From positions 1 to 31,568 of the forward strand of contig JAEZUE010000005.1 of the NCBI GenBank assembly GCA_023443455.1: a DNA stretch of 31,568 bases, in the 5' to 3' direction. The translations under genes were made by a program, and so were the position numbers. Source of the DNA: Verrucomicrobiota bacterium. GTDB lineage: Bacteria > Verrucomicrobiota > Verrucomicrobiia > Opitutales > Opitutaceae. Of the stretch, positions 1 through 7,976 are shown in pieces. The number at the start of each line of letters is the position of its first letter. The first letter of the stretch is position 1. Under the pieces are notes generated by a model that was given only the letters and a program-made list of their open reading frames with translations, searched no databases and had not been told where the DNA came from.

Positions 1-2
1 AG

Positions 3-593
3 CCCCGGCCGCAGCTCACGGGCTGGCGGCATCTCGGCACGGCGTTGGGCGACTGCGAGATCTTCGAGACCCCCGGCGGGGTGGTGTTGCTCGACCGCCG
101 GGCGGCGCTCGAGCGCGTGCTCTACGAACAGTTGCAACGGGAATTTCGCGACGGGGCGACGGTCAGCCAGCGGCTGCTCTTCGCGGTGCCGGTGGAGCTC
201 GACCCGATCGCGGCGACGATGCTCGCCGACCAGTTGTCCTTTCTCGCCCGACACGGCATCGAGGTCAGCGCCTTCGGCCGGAACTTTTTCCGCATCGAGG
301 CGGTGCCCGCGTGGCTCGACCCGGCGGAGGCCGAGCCGTTCCTGCGCGACATCCTCGGGCGGCTGCGCGAGGGGCAGCTCGACCCGCGGCGGCCCGATCC
401 GGCGCGCGAGGAGTTCGCCAAGCTCGCGGCGGCGCGGGCGGTGCGCGGCGCGGCCCGCGCGGATACGGGGGCGGAACTGGCGGCGCGGCTGATGGCGTGC
501 GGGCAGCCGCTGCTCACCCCCGGCGGGCGGCCGACGCTTGTCGAACTCAGTCGCGGAGAATTGACACGCCGGTTCCAAAAAGACCGTTGCTAG
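3..593 (+). CDS. mutL: MutL C-terminal dimerisation domain (5'-truncated by window edge)
   Basis: The frame is open from the window start, so the gene begins upstream. The visible ~196 residues match the C-terminal dimerisation domain of MutL, the DNA mismatch repair matchmaker. It starts with a 'GWRHLGTALGDCEIFE' strand region, then 'VVLLDRRAALERVLYEQL' where endonuclease-type MutLs have DQHAxxERxxYE, and ends with 'TPGGRPTLVELSRGELTRRF' where they have CPHGRP. The metal-binding residues of the latent nuclease are replaced: Gln-His of DQHA by Arg-Arg, and the Cys and His of CPHGRP by Thr and Gly. The ACHxAVR motif appears as 'AAARAVRG'. The protein therefore looks nuclease-dead, with the dimer fold kept. 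It stops at TAG 591-593, about 100 bases before glgP. The TTG at 45 lies inside the domain and is not a start. The N-terminal GHKL ATPase part is not in the window. Confidence 0.85.
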   Translation, partial: PRPQLTGWRHLGTALGDCEIFETPGGVVLLDRRAALERVLYEQLQREFRDGATVSQRLLFAVPVELDPIAATMLADQLSFLARHGIEVSAFGRNFFRIEAVPAWLDPAEAEPFLRDILGRLREGQLDPRRPDPAREEFAKLAAARAVRGAARADTGAELAARLMACGQPLLTPGGRPTLVELSRGELTRRFQKDRC

Positions 594-692
594 CATTTTG
601 GTTCCGGGCAGGCTTCCGGCCCACTCCCTGCTTCAAGCCAACGGACCCGCGCCGACGTGCTTGGCGCGATCGCGATCTCAACGACCAACCGT

Positions 693-3206
693 ATGCCTGC
701 TCCCAAACGCAAGCCCGCCCGCGCCGTCGCCGCCAAGGCCACCGCGGACACCTCCACCGCTGTTCCCGCCGCCTCCGAGGTCGAGGCGTTGAAGAACTCG
801 ATTCTCAATCACCTGAAGTACACCCAGGCGCGCGACCAGGGCACCGCGTCGCAGCGCGACTGGTGGATCTGCACCAGCCTGGCCGTGCGCGACCGGTTGC
901 TCGAGCGCATGATCCGCACCCAGGGCGTGCACAACGACGGCAACGTGCGCCGCATGTACTACCTCTCGCTGGAGTACCTCATGGGCCGCCTGTTGCAGAA
1001 CAACCTCTACGCCGCCGGCATCTATGCCGAGACCCAGGCCGCCCTGCGCGAGATCGGGGTCGACCCGGACAAGGTGCTCGACGAGGAGCACGACATGGGC
1101 TTGGGCAACGGCGGCCTCGGCCGCCTCGCCGCCTGCTTCCTCGACTCGCTCGCCACCCTCGACCTGCCCGCCATCGGCTACGGCATCCACTACGAGTTCG
1201 GCCTGTTCCGGCAGGAGTTCGTCAACGGCCATCAGGTCGAGCATCCCGACGCCTGGATGGTGCGCGGTGCCCCGTGGGAGGTCGAGCGCCCCGAATACAC
1301 CGAATCCGTCCAGCTTTACGGACACGTGGAGGCGCGTTTCGACAACCTTGGCCGGCCGCACCAGCGCTGGGTCAACACCCGCACCATCCTCGGCGTGCCG
1401 CACGACATTCCGATCGCCGGCTACGGCACCGGCACCGTCAACTTCCTGCGCCTGTGGGAGTCGCGCGCCAGCCACGACTTCGACTTGGCGGCCTTCAACA
1501 AGGGCGGCTACGTCGAGGCGGTGCGCGACAAGGCCATCGGCGAGACCGTGTCGAAGGTTCTGTATCCGAACGACAAGACCGAGAGCGGCAAGGAGCTGCG
1601 CCTGGTCCAGCAGTACTTCTTCGTCGCCTGTTCGCTGCGCGACATCATCCGCCGCTACCGCAAGGCCAACACCGGCTGGGACAACTTCTCCGCGAAGGTT
1701 GCCATCCAGCTCAACGATACGCACCCGGCCATCGCGGTGCTCGAGCTCATGCGCATCCTGCTCGACGAGGAGGGCCTCTCCTTCGACCAGGCGTGGGCGG
1801 TCGTCACCCGCACCTTCGCCTACACCAACCACACCCTGCTGCCCGAGGCCCTCGAGCGCTGGAGCGTGCCGTTGCTGCGCAAGGTCGTGCCGCGCCACCT
1901 CCAGATCGCCTTCGACATCAACCAGCGCCACATGGAGCAGGTCGAGGCGAAGTGGCCCGGCGATGTGCAGAAGAAACAGATCTGCTCGATCGTCGAGGAG
2001 GGCCACGTGCAGAGCATCCGCATGGCCCACCTGAGCGTCGTCGCCTCGCACTCCGTCAACGGCGTCGCCGCCCTCCACACCGAGCTGCTCAAGCGCGACC
2101 TCTTCCCCGAATTCGACGCGCTCTATCCGGGCCGCTTCAACAACAAGACCAACGGCATCACGCCGCGCCGCTGGCTGCGCGCCTGCAACCCCCGCCTCTC
2201 CGCGCTCATCGACGCGAAGATCGGTGGCGGCTGGACGCGCAACCTCGACGAGCTGCGCCGGCTCGAGCAGTGGGCCGACGACCCGCAGTTCCAGGCCGAC
2301 TTCATGGCCGCCAAGCGCGCCAACAAGGTCGAGCTCGCCAAGGTCATCCGGCACCTCTGCGACGTCGAGGTCTCGCCCGACGCGCTCTTCGACGTGCAGG
2401 TGAAGCGCCTTCACGAATACAAGCGCCAGCACCTCAACCTGCTGCACATCCTCGCGCTCTACCGCCGCCTGCTGCAGAACCCGCGGCTGGAGATGGCCCC
2501 CCGCGTGTTCATCTTCGGCGCGAAGGCCGCGCCCGGCTACGACCTCGCCAAGAACATCATCAAGGCCGCCAACTCGATGGCGAAGATGATCAACGCCGAC
2601 GAACGCATCGGCGGGAAGCTCAAGGTCGTCTTCCTGCCCAACTACGGCGTGTCGCTGGCGGAGAAGATCATCCCCGCCGCCGACCTCTCCGAGCAGATCT
2701 CCACCGCCGGCAAGGAGGCCTCGGGCACGGGCAACATGAAGCTCGCGCTCAACGGCGCCTGCACGATCGGCACGCTCGACGGCGCCAACGTCGAGATCGG
2801 CGAGGAGGTCGGCGACGAGAATATCTTCATCTTCGGTCTCACCGTCGAGGAGGTGAACGCGCTCTGGGGCCGGGGCTACAACCCGTGGGAGTACTTCCAC
2901 AAGAACGAGGAGCTGCGCGCCGTGGTCGACTGGCTCGGCTCCGGCTACTTCACGCCCGAGGACCCGCACTGCCTCGGCGGGCTGCGCCACAGCCTGCTCG
3001 ACGGCGGCGATCCGTTCCTGGTCATGGCCGACTTCGCGTCGTACTGCGAGGCGCACTCGCGGGTCGATGCGGCCTTCCGCGACCCGCAGCGTTGGGCGAA
3101 GATGGCGATTCTGAATACCGCCCGCGTCGGCAAGTTCTCGAGCGACCGCACGATCGGCGACTACAACCGCGACATCTGGCATCTCGATCCGGCCCCTGTG
3201 GCCTGA
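693..3206 (+). CDS. glgP: Glycogen/maltodextrin phosphorylase
   Basis: This 837-residue protein is a GT35 glycogen phosphorylase, which releases glucose 1-phosphate from alpha-1,4-glucan ends in the cytoplasm. Family signatures run along the whole length: 'YYLSLEYLMGR' near the N-terminus, 'LGNGGLGRLAACFLDS', 'GYGIHYEFGLFRQ', 'NDTHPAIAVLELMR', 'VKRLHEYKRQHLN', and the cofactor site 'EASGTGNMKLALNGA', whose Lys (codon 2739-2741, about residue 683) should carry pyridoxal phosphate. Length and domain order are normal for the family. ATG 693 was chosen. An in-frame GTG at 657 would add 12 residues. Neither start has a clear Shine-Dalgarno sequence. The first ~25 residues are Ala/Lys/Arg-rich and not conserved. 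A strong intrinsic terminator follows at 3243, so the gene looks monocistronic. No other glycogen gene is adjacent. Confidence 0.97.
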   Translation: MPAPKRKPARAVAAKATADTSTAVPAASEVEALKNSILNHLKYTQARDQGTASQRDWWICTSLAVRDRLLERMIRTQGVHNDGNVRRMYYLSLEYLMGRLLQNNLYAAGIYAETQAALREIGVDPDKVLDEEHDMGLGNGGLGRLAACFLDSLATLDLPAIGYGIHYEFGLFRQEFVNGHQVEHPDAWMVRGAPWEVERPEYTESVQLYGHVEARFDNLGRPHQRWVNTRTILGVPHDIPIAGYGTGTVNFLRLWESRASHDFDLAAFNKGGYVEAVRDKAIGETVSKVLYPNDKTESGKELRLVQQYFFVACSLRDIIRRYRKANTGWDNFSAKVAIQLNDTHPAIAVLELMRILLDEEGLSFDQAWAVVTRTFAYTNHTLLPEALERWSVPLLRKVVPRHLQIAFDINQRHMEQVEAKWPGDVQKKQICSIVEEGHVQSIRMAHLSVVASHSVNGVAALHTELLKRDLFPEFDALYPGRFNNKTNGITPRRWLRACNPRLSALIDAKIGGGWTRNLDELRRLEQWADDPQFQADFMAAKRANKVELAKVIRHLCDVEVSPDALFDVQVKRLHEYKRQHLNLLHILALYRRLLQNPRLEMAPRVFIFGAKAAPGYDLAKNIIKAANSMAKMINADERIGGKLKVVFLPNYGVSLAEKIIPAADLSEQISTAGKEASGTGNMKLALNGACTIGTLDGANVEIGEEVGDENIFIFGLTVEEVNALWGRGYNPWEYFHKNEELRAVVDWLGSGYFTPEDPHCLGGLRHSLLDGGDPFLVMADFASYCEAHSRVDAAFRDPQRWAKMAILNTARVGKFSSDRTIGDYNRDIWHLDPAPVA

Positions 3207-3242
3207 GCACGCGGAGCCCCTTCGCGGTTCCCCTCCATAAAG

Positions 3243-3271
3243 ACGCCGCCCCGATTCTGGGCGGCGTTTTT
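3243..3271 (+). terminator. Rho-independent terminator of glgP
   Basis: A 9-bp perfect stem, ACGCCGCCC (3243-3251) with GGGCGGCGT (3259-3267), encloses a 7-base loop and runs into a T tract (3267-3271). It lies 36 bases after the glgP stop and before the MFS start, separating the two transcription units. Confidence 0.92.
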
Positions 3272-3377
3272 CTTGCCGTGGCGGGGTGCTTCGGCCCCCC
3301 GCGTTTGGCACCGCCGGGAGCCGGCCGTCGAACTTGGCGTTTGCGCGGCGGAAGGCCGCTCCGGAAACTCGCCGGTC

Positions 3378-4751
3378 ATGTCCGCTCCCACCGCCTCGAA
3401 CGACGAACCGGCCGCGCCGCACGATCCGTACAGCGCGCTGCGCGTCCCGTCGTACCGCCGGTTCCTGATCGGCAACACGGTGGCCAACATCGGACGGCAG
3501 GCCATGGGGCTGGCCGCGGCCTGGCAGATCTACCGGTGGACGGATTCGCCCACCGCGCTCGGGCTGGTCGGTCTGGCGAATTTCCTGCCTTACATCGTGC
3601 TCGCGCTCCCCGCGGGTCATCTGGCCGACAGCGTGAATCGCCGCCGCCTGATCCAGCTCACGCTGGTCGGCGCGGCGCTGGTGTCGTCGTTGCTCGCGGT
3701 GGTGGCGGCGCGGCCGGAACTGGTCGGCGACTGGGCGCCGCTGTATTGGGTCAATGGAGGTCTGTTGTGGATCGCCCGGCTTTTCGAGGGGGCGGGCAAG
3801 GTCGATCCGGCGGGGTTCGCGCGCCCGGCCTTGGCCGCCGTCTACCTGCTGCTTCTGCTCGGTGCGACCATCCGCACGCTTGGCATGCCGGCCCGGGCGT
3901 CGCTCGTGCCGTTGATCCTGCCGCGCGAGAAGTTGGCCAACGCGATCACGTGGAATTCGAGCGTGTTCGAACTCACGGCGATGGTCGGGCCGATGCTGGC
4001 GGGCTTCGCCATCGCGGGGCTGGGGTTCGCGTCGGTGTACGCGTTCGACGCGGCGGCGACGCTCACGATGACGGCGCTGCTCTTCGGCGTGAGCTACCGC
4101 GAACCCGAGCGTCGCCCCGAACCGCGTACGTGGCGCACGCTCGGCGCGGGGGCACTGTTCATCTGGCGGCACAAGGAGATCCTCGCGGCGAGCGGGCTCG
4201 ACTTGTTTGCCGTGCTGCTGGGCGGTGCGGTGGCGCTGCTGCCGGTGTATGCCGACAAGATCCTGCATGTCGGCCCGATCGGGCTGGGCTGGTTGCGCGC
4301 GGCGCCGTCGATGGGCGCGATCCTCATGGCGTTGTGGCAGGCGCACCGGCGCCCGCTCGAGAATCCCGGGCGCACGATGCTCTGGGCGGTGGGCGGCTTC
4401 GGCCTCGTCACGGTTGTATTCGGATTTTCGCACTGGTATTGGCTGTCGTTCGCGATGCTGCTGCTCTCCGGCTGTTTCGACAACGTGAGCGTGGTCGTGC
4501 GGCAGTCGCTGGTGCAGTTGCTCACGCCGGATCACCTGCGCGGCCGGGTGTCGGCCGCGAACCAGATCTTCATCATCTCGTCCAACGAGGTCGGCGCGTT
4601 CCGCGCGGGCACGATGGCGGGGGCCTTCGGGCCGATCGTGGCGACGGTGGTCGGCGGCATCGGCACGGTGCTCGTCGTGCTCGGCATCGGTGCGGCGTTT
4701 CCGCAGTTGGCGCGGCTCGGGCGTCTCCACGAGCTGAAGCCGCGGGAATAG
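3378..4751 (+). CDS. MFS transporter, DHA3/EntS-like efflux type
   Basis: This 457-residue integral membrane protein of the major facilitator superfamily most resembles the DHA3 (MFS_3) group that includes enterobactin and macrolide exporters. After a hydrophilic head it has 'YRRFLIGNTVANIGRQAMGLAAAWQIYRWT', the usual DHA3 first-helix region, followed by 'AGHLADSVNRRRLIQL', the loop 2-3 motif A equivalent. About ten to twelve hydrophobic helices follow. Between the two halves lies 'YREPERRPEPRTWRTLGAG', a cytoplasmic linker. The substrate cannot be read from the sequence. ATG 3378 was preferred over upstream in-frame alternatives (open from 3273) because the upstream residues are not hydrophobic or family-like. 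It is convergent with the membrane protein gene that ends at 4808 on the other strand, and has no operon partner. Confidence 0.85.
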   Translation: MSAPTASNDEPAAPHDPYSALRVPSYRRFLIGNTVANIGRQAMGLAAAWQIYRWTDSPTALGLVGLANFLPYIVLALPAGHLADSVNRRRLIQLTLVGAALVSSLLAVVAARPELVGDWAPLYWVNGGLLWIARLFEGAGKVDPAGFARPALAAVYLLLLLGATIRTLGMPARASLVPLILPREKLANAITWNSSVFELTAMVGPMLAGFAIAGLGFASVYAFDAAATLTMTALLFGVSYREPERRPEPRTWRTLGAGALFIWRHKEILAASGLDLFAVLLGGAVALLPVYADKILHVGPIGLGWLRAAPSMGAILMALWQAHRRPLENPGRTMLWAVGGFGLVTVVFGFSHWYWLSFAMLLLSGCFDNVSVVVRQSLVQLLTPDHLRGRVSAANQIFIISSNEVGAFRAGTMAGAFGPIVATVVGGIGTVLVVLGIGAAFPQLARLGRLHELKPRE

Positions 4752-4807
4752 CGTGAACGGGCCGTGCGGGTCGGGGTGCCGGGACGGCGTGTCCGGGCGC
4801 TGCGGCG

Positions 4808-6568
4808 TCAACGCCTGAGGGTCGCGGTGCCAGTCAGTGGATACAGGGCTCCGCGTTCGCCGTCGTAGGCCCAGGCGGTGAGCGTGGCCTGGGACCGGCC
4901 GTGCAGCAGGTCCGAGAGCGGCGCGTGCAGCCCCCAGCCGCAGGCCGCGGCGGCTGGGCCGAGTGCCGCCCGTTTGTCGGGGCGGGGGGTGTCGATCGGC
5001 GCGATGTTCACGATGCGGGGGGAGCCGTGGGCGTCGGTGGCGCAGATGGCCACGAGGTCGACGCGGCCTGCCTCCGGCGGCAGGGCCGCCCAACCGGCGA
5101 GTGCCACTTCGTCGGGGCCGATCTGCCGGGCTTGCTCCAACCGGCCGACTTCGGTGCCGGCCGGGAGGGCGACGGCGCGGACCGAGGCGTCGTCGCTGTG
5201 GATGAGCCGTGGGCGGAGGTAGCCGATGGCGTCGAGACCGCGGAGGTTGCGCTCGGCGACCTCGGTGTCGGGGAAGACGAGGGCGGCGATCGCCGGATGG
5301 CCGGGCAGGACGGGGGCGAAGGCGGCAACGGCGCGGACCCGCCGGCGGTTGGTCTCGGTCTCCCCGCTCAGGCGCAGCGCTGATGGCACGATGGCGCATG
5401 AAAGCAGAACCAGGACCGTGCCGCCGATCGTGACCGCTCGGGCCGGGCCGGGGCGGAGGCGCGAGGGGACCAGTTTCCAGGGTTCGAGCAACGGCACCAG
5501 CACCACCAGCGCGGCGGGGAGGTAGAGCGCGAAGGAGACGTAGCGGGAGGAGATCGCCTGGGTGGTGCCAAGTTGGGCACGGGCATGGGCGGCGAGGGCG
5601 GCGCTGCCGACCGCGAAGCCGGCGATCGCCAGCCAGGGCAGTGCGCGTTGCAGGCGTTCGCCGTGCTCGGGCCGGCGGCAGCGCAGGAGGCAGGCCATGA
5701 TCAGCGCGCAGGACAGGAGGCCGGTCGCCGTCGCCGTGGCCGCCGGCGGCGCGTCGGCGGCCCGGGCGAAGGGCGATCCGAGGAAGGCGAAGGTGTAGTT
5801 GATCTTTTCGAACAGCGGGGCGCCGTACGGGGTGCCGCCGCGGTGGTGGGGCGGGGCCAGGTTCCAGAAATAGGCGGCGGCAACCAGCGCGGCCGCGCCG
5901 GCCAGGAGCAGGGCCGTGCGGACCCGGGTCGGCCGGGGCCCGGGGGTGCCGAGCAGGACGGTGCCGGCGAGCCCCCAGGCGAGCATGCCGTTGCCCGAGG
6001 AGAGGGTGGCCGCGGTGCAGCCGGCGGCCACGAGGCCGAGTTTGACGCCCGGCGCCAGGCGCGTGGTTGCGACCAGGATCGCCGCCGTCGTCCAGAACAT
6101 CGGCATGAGGTTCGCCAGCCCCATGCCCCACAGCCAGTTCTCGGCCTGCGCCGGCGAGAAGACCAGGAGGTTGAGAAGGAACCAGAGGATGCCCGGTCGC
6201 GGCTGTGTTCGATCCTCGGTGACGGGGTTCGGCCGGGTTCGGCGGAGCAGGCCCAGGAGCAGCAGCGAGGTCGCCAGCGCGAGGCCCCAGCCGGCGAGCA
6301 TCTCGGCGACGGCGTTCCCGGAGGTCAGGCGGCCGAGGAAGAGATAACACAGCCGGGGCAGGGCGATGCGGTGCTCGTTGTGCTGGGCGAGGAGATCCGT
6401 GGGCGTGACGGCTCCGGCGTGGGCCTTGATGTGCAGTCCGGCCAGGTCGTCGTCGAACTGGTCCCAACCGGGAATATCCACGCCGTAGTGCAGGATCTGC
6501 CAGAGCGGCAGCAGGGCGGGGCTCAGGGCCAACAGCAGGGGCAGGCAACGCGCGAGGCGACGATTCAT
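4808..6568 (-). CDS. Polytopic membrane protein, possibly GT-C-like; function unknown
   Basis: A 586-residue protein with an N-terminal signal-anchor ('CLPLLLALSPALLPLW') and roughly ten further hydrophobic segments over the first ~400 residues, then a soluble C-terminal domain of ~170 residues. After helix 1 comes 'GWDQFDDDLAGLHIKAHAG' and then 'DLLAQHNEHRIALPRL'. Acidic residues in the first external loop are typical of GT-C glycosyltransferases, but I do not recognise a named family, so enzymatic function is inference only. The HNEHR-type loop motif is shared by uncharacterised bacterial membrane proteins as far as I recall. ATG 6568 was chosen; a GTG at 6604 would extend it by 12 residues. 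It is divergent from the GH53 gene, with the operator repeats in the shared 170-bp spacer, so coregulation with the galactan locus is possible but unproven. Confidence 0.7.
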   Translation of the reverse strand: MNRRLARCLPLLLALSPALLPLWQILHYGVDIPGWDQFDDDLAGLHIKAHAGAVTPTDLLAQHNEHRIALPRLCYLFLGRLTSGNAVAEMLAGWGLALATSLLLLGLLRRTRPNPVTEDRTQPRPGILWFLLNLLVFSPAQAENWLWGMGLANLMPMFWTTAAILVATTRLAPGVKLGLVAAGCTAATLSSGNGMLAWGLAGTVLLGTPGPRPTRVRTALLLAGAAALVAAAYFWNLAPPHHRGGTPYGAPLFEKINYTFAFLGSPFARAADAPPAATATATGLLSCALIMACLLRCRRPEHGERLQRALPWLAIAGFAVGSAALAAHARAQLGTTQAISSRYVSFALYLPAALVVLVPLLEPWKLVPSRLRPGPARAVTIGGTVLVLLSCAIVPSALRLSGETETNRRRVRAVAAFAPVLPGHPAIAALVFPDTEVAERNLRGLDAIGYLRPRLIHSDDASVRAVALPAGTEVGRLEQARQIGPDEVALAGWAALPPEAGRVDLVAICATDAHGSPRIVNIAPIDTPRPDKRAALGPAAAACGWGLHAPLSDLLHGRSQATLTAWAYDGERGALYPLTGTATLRR

Positions 6569-6690
6569 CGGCGCCCAGAGTGGGGCGGGCAGGCCCGGAA
6601 GCACAGGCTCCGGTCGTGCGAGTTATTGAGCGGAGTCGCCGGCCCCGGAAGGCAGGGTGCGTTCGCCGAGGAGACGCTGCCGTGCTTCGA

Positions 6691-6723
6691 TAAAACAGTT
6701 TTACCACAAGTAAAACAGTTGAC
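6691..6723. promoter_or_regulatory. Tandem palindromic operators upstream of the galactan locus
   Basis: An A/T-rich island in very GC-rich DNA holds two copies of TAAAACAGTT (6691-6700, 6711-6720). The first sits in a perfect 13-bp palindrome, TAAAACAGTTTTA (6691-6703). The second is an imperfect version, GTAAAACAGTTGAC (6710-6723). Their centres (6697 and 6717) are 20 bp apart, about two helical turns, so dimers bound to both would lie on the same DNA face. The pair lies 19-51 bp before the GH53 ATG, in the divergent spacer. The obvious candidate regulator is the LacI-type protein encoded at 12505. The site is seen; its binder is inferred. Confidence 0.6.
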
Positions 6724-6741
6724 GGAAGCGTGGTGCGTCGC

Positions 6742-7890
6742 ATGGTCGGCGGCGTGTTGCCCTTCCCCCTCCGCATCCTTTTCCGTTCCCTCGGTTTCGG
6801 TTGTGCCGTGCTTGCCGCTCTTGGTTGTGTGGCCTCCGGCGGGGCGCAGCCGGCCGAGGTGGACCGGGCCTGGCTGGCCGGGGCGGATGTCTCCGCGCTG
6901 CCCGTGCACGAGCGCCATGGGGCGGTCTATCGCGACGGGCGGCGTGAAGGCGATGCCCTCGAGCTTCTGCGGGCGCGTGGGGTGAACTGTTTCCGCGTGC
7001 GCCTGTTCGTGGCGCCGAACGGCGAGGGCACCGTGACCAACGACCTCGCCTACACCCTCGCGCTGGCGAAGCGCGTGAAGGCGACCGGGGCGAAGCTCCT
7101 GCTCGATATCCACTACTCCGACACGTGGGCCGACCCGGCGAAGCAGTACAAGCCGGCCGCTTGGGCCGGGCTCGACTTCCCGGCGCTCGTCGCCGCCGTG
7201 CGCATCTACACTCGCGACACGCTCGCCGCCTTCGTGCGCGAGGGCGTGGCGCCCGACTACGTGCAGCTGGGCAACGAGATCACCAACGGAATGCTCTGGC
7301 CCGAGGGCAAGGTGGAGTTCTCCGCGCAGGAGCGGGATCCGGCCGCGTGGATGCGCCTGGGGCCGCTGCTGTGCGCGGCCTACGACGGCCTGGCCGAGGC
7401 GATGCCCGGCGAGCGGCGCCCGCAGACCATTCTTCACATCGAAAGCCCCAACCAGATCGACCGCGCCACGTGGTTCTGCCGCGAGGCCGCCGCCGCCGGC
7501 GTGCCCTACGACATCGTCGGCGTGAGCTATTATCCGGACTGGCACGACGGGATCGGCGTGCTGCGCGCCTCCCTCGACTCGCTCGCCCGGACTTTCCGCA
7601 AGCCCATCCTCGTGGCCGAGACCGCCTATCCGTGGAAGCACGACGAGCATTGGGACGACCGCCCCCATATGGCCTGGCCGCTGAAGCCGCAGGGGCAGCG
7701 GCGTTTCCTCCGCGAGGTCGCGGCGGTGGTGCGCGCGTTGCCCGACGGCCTTGGGCTCGGCGTCTGTTACTGGTATCCCGAGGCGGTGCAGGTGCCCGGC
7801 CTGCCCGTGTGGGTCGGCGGCTCCTGCGGGCTGTTCGACGACGACGGCCGCCTGCTGCGCGGCGTCGACGAGCTGCGCGGGCGCCCCTGA
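6742..7890 (+). CDS. Secreted GH53 arabinogalactan endo-beta-1,4-galactanase
   Basis: A 382-residue glycoside hydrolase family 53 enzyme, which cleaves beta-1,4-galactan such as pectin side chains. Strong family blocks are present: 'GADVSALPVHERHG', 'GVNCFRVRLFVAPNGEG', 'LLLDIHYSDTWADPAKQYKP', 'YVQLGNEITNGMLWP' with the acid/base Glu at about residue 179, and 'VAETAYPW' with the nucleophile Glu at about residue 293. The N-terminus is a signal peptide with a hydrophobic core ('GFGCAVLAALGCVASGG'). The AALGC stretch is a weak lipobox, so surface or outer-membrane anchoring is possible. Start: ATG 6742 was chosen; an in-frame GTG at 6730 is the alternative. It is the first gene of a co-directional run with the receptor, symporter, regulator and GH2 gene, and sits just downstream of the tandem operators. 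Confidence 0.93.
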   Translation: MVGGVLPFPLRILFRSLGFGCAVLAALGCVASGGAQPAEVDRAWLAGADVSALPVHERHGAVYRDGRREGDALELLRARGVNCFRVRLFVAPNGEGTVTNDLAYTLALAKRVKATGAKLLLDIHYSDTWADPAKQYKPAAWAGLDFPALVAAVRIYTRDTLAAFVREGVAPDYVQLGNEITNGMLWPEGKVEFSAQERDPAAWMRLGPLLCAAYDGLAEAMPGERRPQTILHIESPNQIDRATWFCREAAAAGVPYDIVGVSYYPDWHDGIGVLRASLDSLARTFRKPILVAETAYPWKHDEHWDDRPHMAWPLKPQGQRRFLREVAAVVRALPDGLGLGVCYWYPEAVQVPGLPVWVGGSCGLFDDDGRLLRGVDELRGRP

Positions 7891-7976
7891 GCGCGGCGCC
7901 CGGTCGCCCGTCGCAAAGCCGGATTTCCCCATTCCCAACCCCCAAACAAACCCCAACCGATCGAGCCCCAGTTGCC

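Noticed and set aside
4268..4282. GGCCCGATCGGGCT palindrome resembling the core of the intergenic palindromes
   Set aside because: It lies inside the MFS coding region, encodes ordinary membrane residues (GPIGL), lacks the TGT/ACA flanks and has no extended arms.
6719..6747. TTGACG as a -35 box for the GH53 operon
   Set aside because: No matching -10 hexamer lies at 16-18 bp; that position falls on the start codon region. Promoter not claimed.
678..6776. A very long minus-strand open frame opposite glgP and the MFS gene, and several other open frames over 1000 codons
   Set aside because: High third-position GC removes stop codons from antisense and shifted frames. The translations are Arg/Ala/Pro or His/Glu-rich with no family motifs, while glgP, MFS and receptor genes on the other strand or frame are unambiguous.
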